A stretch of 64,000 bases of DNA from Phenylobacterium immobile (ATCC 35973) (GCF_001375595.1 NZ_CVJQ01000001.1:124001-188000); one strand, 5' to 3'. Shown: positions 26,654 to 36,040, counted from the stretch's first letter. The notes: generated by a model from the sequence alone, not told the origin. Numbers and translations are program-made.

Positions 26654-27364
26654 CTAGAGCTTCGGCAGCAGCGCGACGGCGTCAGGGATCTCGTTGGGGT
26701 TGTCACCGGGTCTGACCGGGAAATGTTCGGCGAGGATGTCTGCGCATTGGGCGATCGCCGCCGTCAGGCCGGCCGCCGCGTCACCGCGTTTGACGCCATC
26801 GATCAAGGCCGCCATCGCGCCATCCCAGGCCGTCTGGTCGACGCGGGCCGCGATGCCTTCATCGGCGACGATCTCGGCCATGTGCTCTGCCGCGGAGACA
26901 TAGATCAGCACTCCGGTCCGCTCCCGTGTCAGGTGCAGATTCTTGGCGAAAAACTGTTCCTGGGCGCGCCTGCGCACCCGCCCGCGCTTCAGGCTGCGCG
27001 AGGCCAGGGCCAATCTCACCGAACCGGTGCGCACGATCAGGGCCGTCGCCGCGAACAGCACCATCTGCAGCACCAGCGCCGCGCCGAGAGCCTCATGCGC
27101 CGCCGCTTCGGCGGCGCGGCCGACCTGGGCGGCGCTCCACCCTTCAAAGATGTCGGGCACGCTCACCTGGACGCCTGTGACGAACAGGATGGCCGGCGCC
27201 GCCAGGGCGACGATCGCGCCCCAGGCCAGTGGAATTTCGCCATAGTCGGAGCTCTCGGCAGCGACCACGCAATAAATCTCGCCCGTCGTGCGCGCCTCCG
27301 CGGTCCGCACTGCGTCCTCGACGATGGCCAGCTGGCCCGTATTGAGCAGGGGTTTGTCGGCCAT
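26654..27364 (-). CDS. TPM-domain membrane protein
   Basis: 236 residues. The TPM (YgcG-like) domain is split around a membrane region: an N-terminal part LSTGQ-like (LLNTGQLAIVEDAVRTAEARTTGEIYC), two hydrophobic helices (about 45-65 and 92-112), then RTGVLIYVSAAEHMAEIVADEGI, the domain's conserved second half. Function is not established; related proteins take part in photosystem II repair in plants and have acid-phosphatase activity in vitro. The ATG overlaps the stop of the upstream TPM gene (ATGA), giving the common operon lemA-TPM-TPM. Confidence 0.8.
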   Translation of the reverse strand: MADKPLLNTGQLAIVEDAVRTAEARTTGEIYCVVAAESSDYGEIPLAWGAIVALAAPAILFVTGVQVSVPDIFEGWSAAQVGRAAEAAAHEALGAALVLQMVLFAATALIVRTGSVRLALASRSLKRGRVRRRAQEQFFAKNLHLTRERTGVLIYVSAAEHMAEIVADEGIAARVDQTAWDGAMAALIDGVKRGDAAAGLTAAIAQCADILAEHFPVRPGDNPNEIPDAVALLPKL

Positions 27365-28152
27365 CACCAGCTTCCCGAAGATCCGCCGCCGCCGAAGGAG
27401 CCGCCGCCGCCGCCGAACCCGCCATCGCCGCCGCCTCCCCAGCCGCCACCACCGCCGCCGCGACCGCCGCCGCGACCGCCCGACAGAATGATTGGCAAAA
27501 GCCACCAGGCGGAGCCTGCGCCGCGCCGTCGCCCGCGGGTCAGTCCGCCGATGATCCAGAAGAGGATCAGGATGATGAAGATGATGGGAAGCCCGAGGCC
27601 CTGGTTTTGGCTGGGTTTGCCCTGCGCCTGGGCCGCGGCCTGAGCGGCGCGGGCGCTCGCCTGGTCGGCGGGCAAGGCCAGCTGCTGAATCACGGCTTCC
27701 GCGCCGGCGACGACGCCTTGCTCCATCTTGCCCTCGCGGAAGGCGGGCAGGACGGCGGTCTGCAGAATGATGCTCGACATGGCGTCGGTCAGGATAGGCT
27801 CAAGGCCGTAGCCGACCTCGATGCGGACTTTCCGCTCCTTGGGCGCGACGAGCAGGATCGCCCCGTCGTCCTTGTCCTTGGACCCCAAGCCCCAGGTTCG
27901 GCCAAGCTGGTAGCCGTAATCCTCGATCTCATAGCCTTGCAGGTCGGGGACTGTGGCCACCACCAGCTGGCGCCCAGTGGTCGCTTCCAGATTAGCGAGT
28001 TCGCCGTCCAGGCGCTGTTCGGTCTGCGGCGACAGCATGTCGGCGCCGTCGATCACGCGCCCTGTCAGGGCCGGGAAGCTCGGCGCCGCGATCGCCGCGG
28101 CGCCCGTCATCCAAAACAGCGCGGCGACAAACAGGCCGCGCAAAGCGATCAT
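27364..28152 (-). CDS. YgcG-like TPM-domain protein with glycine-rich tail
   Basis: 262 residues from the ATG at 28152. It has a signal peptide (MIALRGLFVAALFWMTGAAAIAAP), then the TPM domain (GRVIDGADMLSPQTEQRLDG, LVVATVPDLQGYEIEDYGY, GSKDKDDGAILLVAPKERKVRIEVGYGLEP). One membrane helix follows near residue 190 (LPIIFIILILFWIIGGL), and the tail of the last ~40 residues is almost only glycine, serine and tryptophan. The periplasmic TPM domain is anchored by that helix with the glycine tail in the cytoplasm. Lies 7 bases after lemA. Confidence 0.85.
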   Translation of the reverse strand: MIALRGLFVAALFWMTGAAAIAAPSFPALTGRVIDGADMLSPQTEQRLDGELANLEATTGRQLVVATVPDLQGYEIEDYGYQLGRTWGLGSKDKDDGAILLVAPKERKVRIEVGYGLEPILTDAMSSIILQTAVLPAFREGKMEQGVVAGAEAVIQQLALPADQASARAAQAAAQAQGKPSQNQGLGLPIIFIILILFWIIGGLTRGRRRGAGSAWWLLPIILSGGRGGGRGGGGGGWGGGGDGGFGGGGGSFGGGGSSGSW

Positions 28153-28159
28153 ACCGGCG

Positions 28160-28828
28160 CTACTTCGACGGCGGCAGAGCGGCGGGCGCGGGCGGCGCCG
28201 GCTGATCAAAGCTGACGCTAGGCGCGGATTGCGCCGTTTCCGTCGCCGAGAACAGCACCATGGGCTTTGAGCTCGCATAGGCGGTCTTCGCCCACAGCAC
28301 GCCGGGGAAGGTGCGCAGCGTCGTGTTGAAGTCCTGGACGGCGGCGTTGTAGTCGCGGCGCGCGATGGCGATGCGGTTTTCGGTGCCTTCCAGTTGGCTC
28401 TGCAAAGCCAGGAAATTCTGGTTCGACTTCAGGTCGGGATAGGCCTCCTGCATCACGCGGAAGGGCGATAGCGCCATGGTCACATTGTTCTGCGCCGACT
28501 GGTAACGCGCCATGGCCTCAGGATCAGTTGTAATGGAGGCGTCGGATTTCGCGCGCAGCGCGCCGGCGCGGGCCTCGGTGACCCCGATCAACACCGAAGA
28601 CTCTTGGGCGGCGTAGCCTTTGACCGTCGCCACCAGGTTGGGGATCAGGTCGGCGCGGCGTTGGTACTGGTTCTGCACCTCGGCCCACTGCGCTTTGGCG
28701 GCCTCTTCCTTGGTGGGGATGGTGTTTACCCCGCAGGCCGAGAACGCCAGCGGCGCGACTAGGGCGACGGCGATCGCGAGCCACCGGCGGCGGATCGAGC
28801 TGAAAAGAGAGCTGTTCACGAGGCGCAT
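28160..28828 (-). CDS. lemA: LemA-family lipoprotein
   Basis: 222 residues. An N-terminal signal with lipobox-like FSACG (Cys near residue 32) suggests lipid anchoring. The LemA coiled-coil core follows: EVQNQYQRRADLIPNLVATVKGYA, VTEARA, YQSAQNNV, and a long helix ending in a DFNTTLRTFPG signature. A proline/alanine-rich tail closes it. The start at 28828 fits the membrane-signal and has GGAG directly before it. It leads the operon with two TPM genes. LemA proteins are widespread but their biochemical role is unsettled. Confidence 0.9.
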   Translation of the reverse strand: MRLVNSSLFSSIRRRWLAIAVALVAPLAFSACGVNTIPTKEEAAKAQWAEVQNQYQRRADLIPNLVATVKGYAAQESSVLIGVTEARAGALRAKSDASITTDPEAMARYQSAQNNVTMALSPFRVMQEAYPDLKSNQNFLALQSQLEGTENRIAIARRDYNAAVQDFNTTLRTFPGVLWAKTAYASSKPMVLFSATETAQSAPSVSFDQPAPPAPAALPPSK

Positions 28829-28957
28829 CTCCGGAAGGCAGGCAAAAGCTTGGGCGTGCGCATATGTGGGCTCACCCTTGATCCTTGGCAACGCCCGGCG
28901 CATGCAGAGGTTCTTGTCGGCGAAGTCGGCAGGACGTTTCGGGGGGAACGGCGCGCC

Positions 28958-29722
28958 ATGGCCCACACGCGGCCCTACTATGCTCAGGGGGGTCTGAGCG
29001 CAGCCTACTATGATCTTCTGACCAGCCTGGACCCGACGGTCGCGGCGGACATTGATGTCTACGCGGATCTGGCGGCGCCCGGCGCCGATCTTCTGGAACT
29101 GGGCGCCGGATCCGGCCGACTGACTTTCGCCCTGGCGGAGCGAGGGTTTTCCGTCACCGGCGTCGACATCGCGCCCGCCATGCTCGACCTCGCGCGCGCG
29201 CGCCTGGCGACCGTCGATGCGACCGTCGCGGCGCGCATCACCCTCAAGCTCGGCGATTTGACAGCCTTGCATCTTGGCCGGACCTTCGACGCGGTTTTCT
29301 GCCCGTTTCACACCCTCGCCCATGTCCCGGCGGGGCAGGCCTGGCGCAACGCCTTCGCGACAACAGCGAAGCACCTCCGCCCTGGCGGCCTGGCGGCCTT
29401 TCACCTGCCGTCCCTGGATGTGATGGCCGCCCTGCCGCCTGTGAACCCGACGATCGCCGTGCTCGACCAGGCGACGCCCGACGGCGGGCGACTGCAGCTT
29501 TTCGTCCGCGACCGCACGTTCCGCCCTACTCAAGGCCGCCTGGACCAGGTCATCGAGTACCGCGCCACCGACCTGCGCGGCGCAACACGCATTTCCGCCG
29601 AACGGCTGGTCTTCTACATGACCCAGCCGGATCCTTTCGCCGCCGCAGCCGGGCTTGTCGCCGACCGGCCGCCTGCGCCCATGGGCGAGGCCGGGGCGAT
29701 CCACATCTTCCGCAAGACCTGA
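28958..29722 (+). CDS. Class I SAM-dependent methyltransferase
   Basis: 254 residues. Motif I is LLELGAGSGRLTFALAERG (about 46-64), followed by VTGVDIAPAMLDLAR, motif II FDAVFCPFHTLAHV, and motif III LRPGGLAAFHLPS. The full fold of a small-molecule methyltransferase is present. The C-terminal half (about 150-254) carries IEYRATD and a beta-rich region that could set substrate choice. The gene stands alone, divergent from lemA, with GGGGGGAACG upstream of the ATG. No neighbour suggests a substrate. Confidence 0.8.
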   Translation: MAHTRPYYAQGGLSAAYYDLLTSLDPTVAADIDVYADLAAPGADLLELGAGSGRLTFALAERGFSVTGVDIAPAMLDLARARLATVDATVAARITLKLGDLTALHLGRTFDAVFCPFHTLAHVPAGQAWRNAFATTAKHLRPGGLAAFHLPSLDVMAALPPVNPTIAVLDQATPDGGRLQLFVRDRTFRPTQGRLDQVIEYRATDLRGATRISAERLVFYMTQPDPFAAAAGLVADRPPAPMGEAGAIHIFRKT

Positions 29723-29778
29723 TCGCGCCGCCAGGCGCCGGCCGTGATCTCGCCGGAAAGTCGCGCTAGTGTGGCGTT

Positions 29779-30282
29779 ATGAACAAGCTGCGCATTCTGG
29801 CGGCGTCGCTGGCGCTCATGGCGCTCGCCGCCTGCACCACCGTCCGCAATCTCGACGCGGCGAACGACGTCCACGCGCTCCTGCTGTCGATCCGCGACAA
29901 CGACCAGGCCGCCTTTGACCGGCACGTCGACCGGCCGGCCCTGAAGCGCGAACTCCAGACCAAGGTGATCGACAAAGCCGTCCGGCGCGACAGCACGGGG
30001 CTGGCCGCCTTTTTCGCCCCCGCACTGGCGGACATCGCCGGCGAGGCCCTGCTGCAGCCCTACGTCTTCCGGCTGGTGGCGGAGCACTATGGGTACCGTC
30101 CGAACATGGCGATCCCTGGCCCGCTGGCGATCGCCAGCGTGCTGAAGCCCCTGCCCGACGGCCGGGTCTGCGCGACCCGCAAGAAGAACGGCCCGTGCGA
30201 GCTGACCTTCGCCAAGCTGGACGGCGCCTGGCGTCTCACGGGGTTCGAAGGCGATCCCTCGCTCTTGAAGCTCAAGCCGTAA
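29779..30282 (+). CDS. Small lipoprotein, paralogue of 55291-55800
   Basis: 167-residue exported lipoprotein with signal MNKLRILAASLALMALAACT, lipobox LAAC, Cys at residue 19. The mature part starts with DVHALLLSIRDNDQAAFDRHVDRPALKREL, a helical DxxAF...VDRP unit I associate with DUF2939 or similar short domains. It ends with a cysteine pair (VCATRKKNGPCELTFAK). The same two elements occur in the lipoprotein at 55291, so the two form a family in this genome. It sits between a methyltransferase and rbfA. Function unknown. Confidence 0.75.
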   Translation: MNKLRILAASLALMALAACTTVRNLDAANDVHALLLSIRDNDQAAFDRHVDRPALKRELQTKVIDKAVRRDSTGLAAFFAPALADIAGEALLQPYVFRLVAEHYGYRPNMAIPGPLAIASVLKPLPDGRVCATRKKNGPCELTFAKLDGAWRLTGFEGDPSLLKLKP

Positions 30283-30289
30283 CGGCGCT

Positions 30290-30310
30290 TCCTCTTCGTC
30301 TTCAAGAGGA
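30290..30310 (+). promoter_or_regulatory. Short perfect hairpin upstream of rbfA
   Basis: TCCTCTT and AAGAGGA flank a seven-base loop between the lipoprotein stop and rbfA. A second, GC-rich hairpin-like stretch (CCCGG and CCGGG near 30317-30330) follows without a clear U run. Could be part of the rbfA leader or a weak terminator of the lipoprotein gene; the sequence alone does not decide. Confidence 0.35.
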
Positions 30311-30348
30311 CTAGAAGCCCGGCCCTCCGGGCCTTAGGCGAAAACGAC

Positions 30349-30783
30349 ATGGCGAAACCCCCTGGCCCCCGCGGCCCCACCCAGCGCCAACTGCGCGCCG
30401 GCGAGCTGATGCGCCATGCTCTGGTCGAGGTGCTGCGCGAAGAGGAAATCGCCGATCCGGAGCTGGCGGGCCTGTCGGTGACCATCACCGAGGTGCGGAT
30501 GAGCCCCGACCTGCGCCACGCCATCGCGTTCATCGAGCCGTTGGGCGGCGAGGCCGGCGGCCTTACCGGCGCCCAGGTGGCCAAGGCGATGAACCGGCAC
30601 GCCAAGTTCCTTCGCGGACGCCTGAGCCGCCAGATCGACATGAAGTTCACCCCGGACCTGAAGTTCCTGCACGATGAGACCTTCGACGAGGCCGCGCGGA
30701 TGACGCGGCTGTTCGCCGACCCCAAGGTGCGCCAGGACCTGACGCCGGACGCACCGTCGGACAGCTGGAAAGACGACAACTAG
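30349..30783 (+). CDS. rbfA: Ribosome-binding factor A
   Basis: 144-residue KH-fold protein that binds the 30S subunit during late maturation and helps cold adaptation. The family opening [18 protein letters not shown] is present, as are the core [24 protein letters not shown] and [34 protein letters not shown] lysine/arginine-rich N terminus precedes them. It is separated from truB by one base. infB and nusA, which often precede rbfA in proteobacteria, are not upstream here; a lipoprotein gene is. Confidence 0.95.
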   Translation: MAKPPGPRGPTQRQLRAGELMRHALVEVLREEEIADPELAGLSVTITEVRMSPDLRHAIAFIEPLGGEAGGLTGAQVAKAMNRHAKFLRGRLSRQIDMKFTPDLKFLHDETFDEAARMTRLFADPKVRQDLTPDAPSDSWKDDN

Positions 30784-30784
30784 G

Positions 30785-31711
30785 GTGGGCCGCCGCAAGA
30801 AGGGCGAGGCCGTCTCCGGCTGGATCTGCCTCGACAAACCCTACGCGCTTGGCTCGACGCCGGCGGTCGGCAAGGTGCGGCGCATTTTTGACGCGCAAAA
30901 GGCCGGGCATGCCGGCACACTCGACCCTCTGGCCACCGGGATCCTGCCGATCGCGCTAGGCGAGGCGACCAAGACTGTCTCCTGGATGGTCGACGCCGCC
31001 AAGTCTTACCGCTTCACCATCGCCTGGGGCGCGACCACCACGACCCTCGACGCCGAGGGCGAGGTCACGGCCCGTTCAGACGTTCGACCTTCACAGGCCG
31101 ACATTGCGGCGGCGCTCGCGCCCTTCGTCGGCGAGATCGCCCAGATCCCGCCGGCCTATTCGGCGATCAAGGTGGACGGCGAGCGGTCCTACGACCTGGC
31201 CCGCGCCGGCGAAGCGGTCGAACTGGCCGCTCGGACAGTGCGCATCGACGCCCTGCGCCTGATGGCCGCCGAGACCGATTTCGCCACCCTGGAAGTGGAC
31301 TGCGGCAAGGGAACCTATGTCCGCAGCCTGGCCCGCGACCTGGCGGCCGCGCTGGGCGCGGAAGGCCATGTGAGCATGTTGCGGCGAACTCGCGTGGGGC
31401 CCTTCACGGAAGCCACCGCCGTTACGCTGGAAATGCTGGAGGATTTAGGGCATAAGGCCCGCCAATCGGAGGCCTTGCTTCCGGTCGAGACCGCGCTGGA
31501 CGACATCCCGGCGCTGGCCGTGACCGATGAAGACGCCTTTCGGTTGAAGCAAGGACGATCCATCGTCCTCCTTCCCCGACAGCAGGAGGCTGTGCAGGCC
31601 AGGCTCAAACCTGGCTCCCGCGCTGTTTCCGCCATGATGGGAAAGACGATGGTGGCGCTCTGCGAGATGCGTGATGGACGGCTCGAACCGTCGCGCGTCT
31701 TCAATCTTTAA
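30785..31711 (+). CDS. truB: tRNA pseudouridine-55 synthase
   Basis: 308 residues from a GTG start. It converts U55 of the tRNA T-loop to pseudouridine. The catalytic aspartate lies in [19 protein letters not shown] (about residues 38-56). The other TruB blocks are [39 protein letters not shown] and [12 protein letters not shown]. The C-terminal ~70 residues, [19 protein letters not shown] onward, form the usual PUA-like tail. One base after rbfA and 18 bases before rpsO, in the conserved rbfA-truB-rpsO-pnp order. Confidence 0.96.
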   Translation: MGRRKKGEAVSGWICLDKPYALGSTPAVGKVRRIFDAQKAGHAGTLDPLATGILPIALGEATKTVSWMVDAAKSYRFTIAWGATTTTLDAEGEVTARSDVRPSQADIAAALAPFVGEIAQIPPAYSAIKVDGERSYDLARAGEAVELAARTVRIDALRLMAAETDFATLEVDCGKGTYVRSLARDLAAALGAEGHVSMLRRTRVGPFTEATAVTLEMLEDLGHKARQSEALLPVETALDDIPALAVTDEDAFRLKQGRSIVLLPRQQEAVQARLKPGSRAVSAMMGKTMVALCEMRDGRLEPSRVFNL

Positions 31712-31729
31712 CCAGAGCGGAGAAACCCG

Positions 31730-31999
31730 ATGTCGATTACGCCCGAACGCAAGGCCGAGGTGATCAAGTCCCACGCCCGCGGTGAAGCCGATACCGGCAG
31801 CGCCGAGGTCCAGGTCGCGATCATGTCCGAGCGCATCTCGAACCTCACCGAGCACTTCAAGACCCACAAGAAGGACAACCACTCGCGTCGCGGCCTGCTG
31901 AAGCTGGTCTCCGCGCGCCGGTCGCTCCTCGATCACCTGAAGAAGTCCGACACGGACCGCTATCAGAAGCTGATCGAAACCTTGGGTCTTCGTCGCTAA
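31730..31999 (+). CDS. rpsO: Small-subunit ribosomal protein uS15
   Basis: 89 residues, the exact family size. It binds 16S rRNA at the central-domain three-way junction and is a primary assembly protein. Conserved blocks include [44 protein letters not shown] and the C-terminal [13 protein letters not shown] good Shine-Dalgarno (CGGAG) lies nine bases before the ATG. In many bacteria S15 represses its own translation through its leader; I could not find a specific operator here. A hairpin-rich spacer separates it from pnp. Confidence 0.98.
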   Translation: MSITPERKAEVIKSHARGEADTGSAEVQVAIMSERISNLTEHFKTHKKDNHSRRGLLKLVSARRSLLDHLKKSDTDRYQKLIETLGLRR

Positions 32000-32272
32000 A
32001 GATATCCCGGTTTGGATTTCGCCCCGTCCGTCTCCCGACAAAAATTGGGACCAGATGGGCGGGGCGGTCCCTTTCGGACCTAAGACACGCTGCTCCTCCG
32101 TACAGGCCGGGGGACCGATGCAGCCACCGGAGCCCGCAGTTGGCTCCGCATACACGCCGAGGGCTCCATAGAAGTCCTCATGCGCCTGTCCATTGGAGAG
32201 GATTTCGGAAGTCCGAGCCCCTGTCCGTCCCCGTCGGGAATACGCCCGCGGGATCAGAAAGAAAAAACCCAC
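32000..32272 (+). other. rpsO-pnp intergenic leader region (272 bases)
   Basis: No gene is seen here. Besides the long stem at 32020-32066, GGTCC (32066-32070) and GGACC (32076-32080) form a small hairpin. CGGAGCC (32128-32134) and GGCTCCG (32142-32148) form a perfect seven-base stem with a seven-base loop. The leader ends in AGAAAGAAAAAACCCAC ahead of the pnp ATG. Frames open through it from 32180, but the pnp homology starts at 32273. Confidence 0.55.
32020..32066 (+). promoter_or_regulatory. Long hairpin in the rpsO-pnp spacer
   Basis: The arms CGCCCCGTCCGTCT (32020-32033) and AGATGGGCGGGGCG (32053-32066) can pair over about 14 positions, two of them G-U. After a small bulge, CCC pairs with GGG around an A/T-rich loop. 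There is no U run after it, so it is less like an intrinsic terminator than like an RNase III-type processing stem. In E. coli the same spacer holds such a stem, through which PNPase controls its own mRNA. Confidence 0.55.
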
Positions 32273-34414
32273 ATGTTTGATATCAAGCGCAAGACCATCG
32301 AGTGGGGCGGCAAGACGCTCACGCTCGAAACCGGCCGCATGGCCCGTCAGGCTGACGGCGCCGTCCTGGCCACCTACGGCGAGACCATGGTTCTCGCCAC
32401 CGCCGTCTTCGCCAAGAGCGCGAAGCCCGGCCAGGACTTCTTCCCCCTGACCGTGAACTATCAGGAAAAGTTCTACGCCGCCGGCAAGATCCCCGGCAGC
32501 TTCCCGCGTCGCGAAGGCGCGCCGAGCCAGAAAGAAACCCTGACCTCGCGCCTGATCGACCGTCCGATCCGCCCGCTGTTCGTCAAGGGCTTCAAGAACG
32601 AAGTCCAGGTCGTCACCACCGTGCTGGCGCACGACCTCGAGAACGATCCCGACATCGTCGCCCTGGTCGCGGCCTCGGCCGCCCTGGTGATCTCCGGCGC
32701 CCCGTTCATGGGCCCGATCGCCGGCGCCCGCGTCGGCTTCGTGAACGGGGAATACATCCTCAACCCGACTCTCGATGAAATGAAGGACAGCCAGATGGAT
32801 CTGGTTGTCGCCGGCACCAACGACGCCGTCATGATGGTCGAATCCGAGATCCAGGAGCTGAGCGAAGACCAGGTCCTGAAGGGCGTGATGTTCGCCCACG
32901 CCGGCATGCAGCCGGTGATCGACGCGATCATCGAACTGGCCGAACACGCCGCCAAGGAGCCCTTCGACTTCCAGCCGGAAGACACCGACGCCCTGAAGGC
33001 CGAAGTGAAGAAGGAAATCGGCGGCGACCTCGTCAGCGCCTACAAGATCATGGCCAAGACCGAGCGCCATTCGGCGATCTCGGCCGCCAAGGCCAAGGCC
33101 GTGAAGACCTTCGCCAAGTCGGATGAAAACCCGGCCGGCCTGGACCCGCTGAAGCTGATCAGCGTTTTCAAGGAGCTGGAAGCCGACATCGTCCGCCGCT
33201 CGATCCTCGACACCGGCGTGCGCATCGACGGCCGCAAGGTCGACCAGGTCCGCCAGATCGTCGGCGAAGTCGGCGTCCTGCCCCGCGCCCACGGCTCGGC
33301 CCTGTTCACCCGCGGCGAGACCCAGGCCCTGGTGGTCGCCACCCTGGGCACCGGCGACGACGAGCAGCTGATCGACGCGCTGGAAGGCAAGTATTACGAG
33401 AAGTTCATGCTGCACTATAACTTCCCGCCGTTCTCGGTCGGGGAAACGGGCCGCATGGGCGCGCCGGGCCGCCGCGAAGTCGGCCACGGCAAGCTGGCCT
33501 GGCGGGCGATCCGTCCGATGCTGCCGGACTACGCGGACTTCCCCTACACCATCCGCCTGGTCTCCGAGATCTTCGAATCCAACGGCTCGTCCTCGATGGC
33601 CTCGGTCTGCGGCTCCTCGCTGGCCCTGATGGACGCGGGCGTGCCCCTGAAGAAGCCGGTCTCCGGCATCGCCATGGGCCTGATCCTCGAGTCCGACGGC
33701 TTTGCGGTTCTGTCCGACATCCTGGGCGACGAAGATCACCTGGGCGACATGGACTTCAAGGTCGCCGGCACCGCCGACGGCATCACCTCGCTGCAGATGG
33801 ACATCAAGATCCCCGGCATCACCGAGGCGATCATGAAGCAGGCCCTGGCTCAGGCTAAGGGCGGCCGTGATCACATCCTCGGCGAGATGAACAAGGCCAT
33901 GGAGGCGCCGCGCGCCGAATTGGGCGAGTTCGCGCCGAAGATCGAGACCATCAAGATCCCGGTCGACAAAATCCGTGAAGTGATCGGCTCGGGCGGCAAG
34001 GTGATCCGCGAGATCACCGCCGAAACCGGCGCCAAGGTCGACATCGGCGAAGACGGCACGATCAAGATCGCCGCGGCCGACCAGGGCAAGATCGACGCCG
34101 CCCGCGACTGGATCAGGTCCATCGCTTCCGAACCGGAAGTCGGCGCGATCTACACCGGCAAGGTCGTGAAGGTCGTCGACTTCGGCGCCTTCGTGAACTT
34201 CTTCGGCGCCAAGGACGGCCTCGTCCACGTGAGCCAGATCTCGAGCGAGCGCGTGAACAAGGTCTCCGACGTGCTGAGCGAAGGCCAGCTCGTGAAGGTC
34301 AAGCTCCTCGGCTTCGACGATCGGGGCAAAACCCGCCTGTCGATGAAGATCGTCAACCAGGAAACGGGCGAGGACCTGACCGCCAAGCAAGGCGCCGACG
34401 CCGACGCCGAATAG
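32273..34414 (+). CDS. pnp: Polyribonucleotide nucleotidyltransferase (PNPase)
   Basis: 713-residue 3'-5' phosphorolytic exoribonuclease, trimeric and part of the degradosome. Two RNase PH domains are visible: the first from [15 protein letters not shown], with [27 protein letters not shown]. The second is from [15 protein letters not shown], with [43 protein letters not shown] and [12 protein letters not shown]. The KH domain contains [20 protein letters not shown], and the S1 domain contains [19 protein letters not shown], then HVSQIS. The ATG at 32273 begins the family homology. An intrinsic terminator follows at 34439. Confidence 0.98.
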   Translation: MFDIKRKTIEWGGKTLTLETGRMARQADGAVLATYGETMVLATAVFAKSAKPGQDFFPLTVNYQEKFYAAGKIPGSFPRREGAPSQKETLTSRLIDRPIRPLFVKGFKNEVQVVTTVLAHDLENDPDIVALVAASAALVISGAPFMGPIAGARVGFVNGEYILNPTLDEMKDSQMDLVVAGTNDAVMMVESEIQELSEDQVLKGVMFAHAGMQPVIDAIIELAEHAAKEPFDFQPEDTDALKAEVKKEIGGDLVSAYKIMAKTERHSAISAAKAKAVKTFAKSDENPAGLDPLKLISVFKELEADIVRRSILDTGVRIDGRKVDQVRQIVGEVGVLPRAHGSALFTRGETQALVVATLGTGDDEQLIDALEGKYYEKFMLHYNFPPFSVGETGRMGAPGRREVGHGKLAWRAIRPMLPDYADFPYTIRLVSEIFESNGSSSMASVCGSSLALMDAGVPLKKPVSGIAMGLILESDGFAVLSDILGDEDHLGDMDFKVAGTADGITSLQMDIKIPGITEAIMKQALAQAKGGRDHILGEMNKAMEAPRAELGEFAPKIETIKIPVDKIREVIGSGGKVIREITAETGAKVDIGEDGTIKIAAADQGKIDAARDWIRSIASEPEVGAIYTGKVVKVVDFGAFVNFFGAKDGLVHVSQISSERVNKVSDVLSEGQLVKVKLLGFDDRGKTRLSMKIVNQETGEDLTAKQGADADAE

Positions 34415-34438
34415 GCTTCAGCCAAGGTTGAATGTGAG

Positions 34439-34468
34439 GGGCGGCCGCAGCGATGCGGCCGCCCTTTT
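34439..34468 (+). terminator. Intrinsic terminator of pnp
   Basis: GGGCGGCCGC (34439-34448) and GCGGCCGCCC (34455-34464) form a perfect ten-base stem with a six-base loop, followed by TTTT. It is placed 24 bases after the pnp stop and reads on the plus strand. Confidence 0.85.
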
Positions 34469-34536
34469 CATGTCAGAACTGGCCGTAGCCGCGGCCCGGT
34501 CTCGCCTCCTCGCAAGGCGGCCGGAGGTAAAGACGA

Positions 34537-34564
34537 AAAAGCCCGCCGTCGCCGGCGGGCCTTT
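34537..34564 (-). terminator. Intrinsic terminator of dnaA
   Basis: On the minus strand GCCCGCC and GGCGGGC enclose a six-base loop and are followed by TTTTT (plus-strand AAAAA at 34537-34541). It lies 18 bases past the dnaA stop. It faces the pnp terminator, so the two convergent genes are insulated from each other. Confidence 0.8.
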
Positions 34565-34582
34565 CAGGTTAGCGGTGGCGGA

Positions 34583-36040
34583 TCAGCCGCGCAGCTTGCG
34601 CAGCAGGACCTCGACGTCGCGGGCGATGACTGGATCCTCGGCCTTAAGCGCCTCGATCCGGCGCACGGCGTGGAGCACGGTAGTGTGGTCGCGCCCGCCG
34701 AACCGGCGGCCGATGTCGGGCAGCGAGCGGGTGGTGATCTGCTTGGCCAGCCACATGGCCACCTGGCGCGGGCGGGCGACCGCGCGGGCGCGGCGCTCCG
34801 ACGTCAGGTCGGCCTGCTTCAGCTGGTAGTGCTCGGCCACCGTCTTCTGGATCTGGTCGACCGTCACCTTGCGTTCGGTGCAGGACAGGTGCGGTCGAAG
34901 GATCGTCTGGGCCTCGTCCAGGGTCAGCTTGGCCACCTCGCCGCCCACGCGGGCCACGAGGGTGTTCAGAGCGCCCTCCAGCTCGCGCACGCTGTCGGTG
35001 AAGCGATCGGCAAGGAACTGCAGCACCTCAGGCCGGGCGACCGCCTGGAAGCGGCCCTGCTCGCCCAGCGTGACCAGCTTGCGTTCCAGGATGCCCAGGC
35101 GCAGCGTCCGATCCGCCGGCTCGATGCCGCAGACGAGGCCGGCCTGCAGGTGCGAGCGCAGCCTGGGCTCCATCTCCGACAATTCGATCGGCGAGCGATC
35201 GGCGGTCATGACGACGCGGCGGCCGTCCTCGACCAGGGCGATCAGGGTGTGGAACAGCTCTTCCTGTGTGCTGGTCTTGCCGGCGACGAAGTGGACATCG
35301 TCGATCAGCAACAGGTCGGCCGCGCGTAACTCTTCCTTGAAGGCGGCGATCTGGCGGTCCTGGACGGCCTTGACGAAGGTCGAGGTGAATCGCTCGGCGG
35401 AAAGATAGACGACCTTCTTCTCTGGGGCCGTGCGCATGGCCTCCCAGGCAAGCGCGTTGAGCAGATGGGTCTTCCCGAAACCATAGGACCCGTGGAACAC
35501 CACCGGATTGAAGTGCCCGTCCGCCCACGACGCCACCCGGCGGGCGACGGCGAAGGCGAACTCATTGGCCGGACCTGGCACGAAGGTGTCGAAGGTGAAG
35601 CGTTCCTGCAAACCCAGCTGGCGGCCATGACGGCCGGTCGCCGAGAGGCCGGAATTGAGAATGGCCGACGCCAACGGATCGATCGCAATCGAGACGGGCT
35701 GGGCCTCGATCTCGAACACGCGCGGCTCCGCCGTCAGGGCGTCGGAACCGGCGGCTTCGAACTCCACACGTGACGTCAGCTCCAGCGGGCGGCCCAGCGG
35801 GTCATGCTGCAGCCACACCTCGCCGATACGGCGCCAGGCATGGCGGCGAATCCAGTCGCGCGCGACGCCGGTCGCGGCGACCAGACACAGCTTCTCCCCA
35901 GTCTCCCGAAGCGCGGCTTGGGCGAGGTAGGACTCGAACGTCGCCTCCCCCAGCTCGTGCTTCAGCACCTGGCGCGCCCCGGTCCAAACTGCCGACGCGG
36001 CTTGCGTCGTCACGGCTCCTGCGGCTCCCGTGCTGAACAT
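34583..36040 (-). CDS. dnaA: Chromosomal replication initiator DnaA
   Basis: 485-residue AAA+ initiator that binds DnaA boxes and unwinds the origin. Domain I opens the protein (VWTGARQVLKHELGEATFESYLAQA). A linker follows, then the AAA+ core with Walker A HGSYGFGKTHLLNAL, Walker B LLIDDVHFVAGK and the sensor region. The domain IV helix-turn-helix has LPDIGRRFGGRDHTTVLHAVRRIEAL. I start at the ATG at 36040, with AAGGGG nine bases before it; a TTG at 36049 would add three residues. The gap upstream is 470 bases and contains no DnaA box, so the replication origin need not be here. In Caulobacter the origin lies several genes away. Confidence 0.97.
   Translation of the reverse strand: MFSTGAAGAVTTQAASAVWTGARQVLKHELGEATFESYLAQAALRETGEKLCLVAATGVARDWIRRHAWRRIGEVWLQHDPLGRPLELTSRVEFEAAGSDALTAEPRVFEIEAQPVSIAIDPLASAILNSGLSATGRHGRQLGLQERFTFDTFVPGPANEFAFAVARRVASWADGHFNPVVFHGSYGFGKTHLLNALAWEAMRTAPEKKVVYLSAERFTSTFVKAVQDRQIAAFKEELRAADLLLIDDVHFVAGKTSTQEELFHTLIALVEDGRRVVMTADRSPIELSEMEPRLRSHLQAGLVCGIEPADRTLRLGILERKLVTLGEQGRFQAVARPEVLQFLADRFTDSVRELEGALNTLVARVGGEVAKLTLDEAQTILRPHLSCTERKVTVDQIQKTVAEHYQLKQADLTSERRARAVARPRQVAMWLAKQITTRSLPDIGRRFGGRDHTTVLHAVRRIEALKAEDPVIARDVEVLLRKLRG

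Noticed and set aside
27364..27500. Low-complexity glycine/proline repeats as a mobile or CRISPR-like repeat
   Set aside because: They encode the glycine-rich tail of the TPM protein and are irregular at the DNA level.
31445..34390. 981-codon open frame on the minus strand opposite pnp
   Set aside because: Composition is histidine/aspartate/valine-rich without domain motifs, and it lies antisense to the fully conserved PNPase. It is a GC-rich shadow frame.
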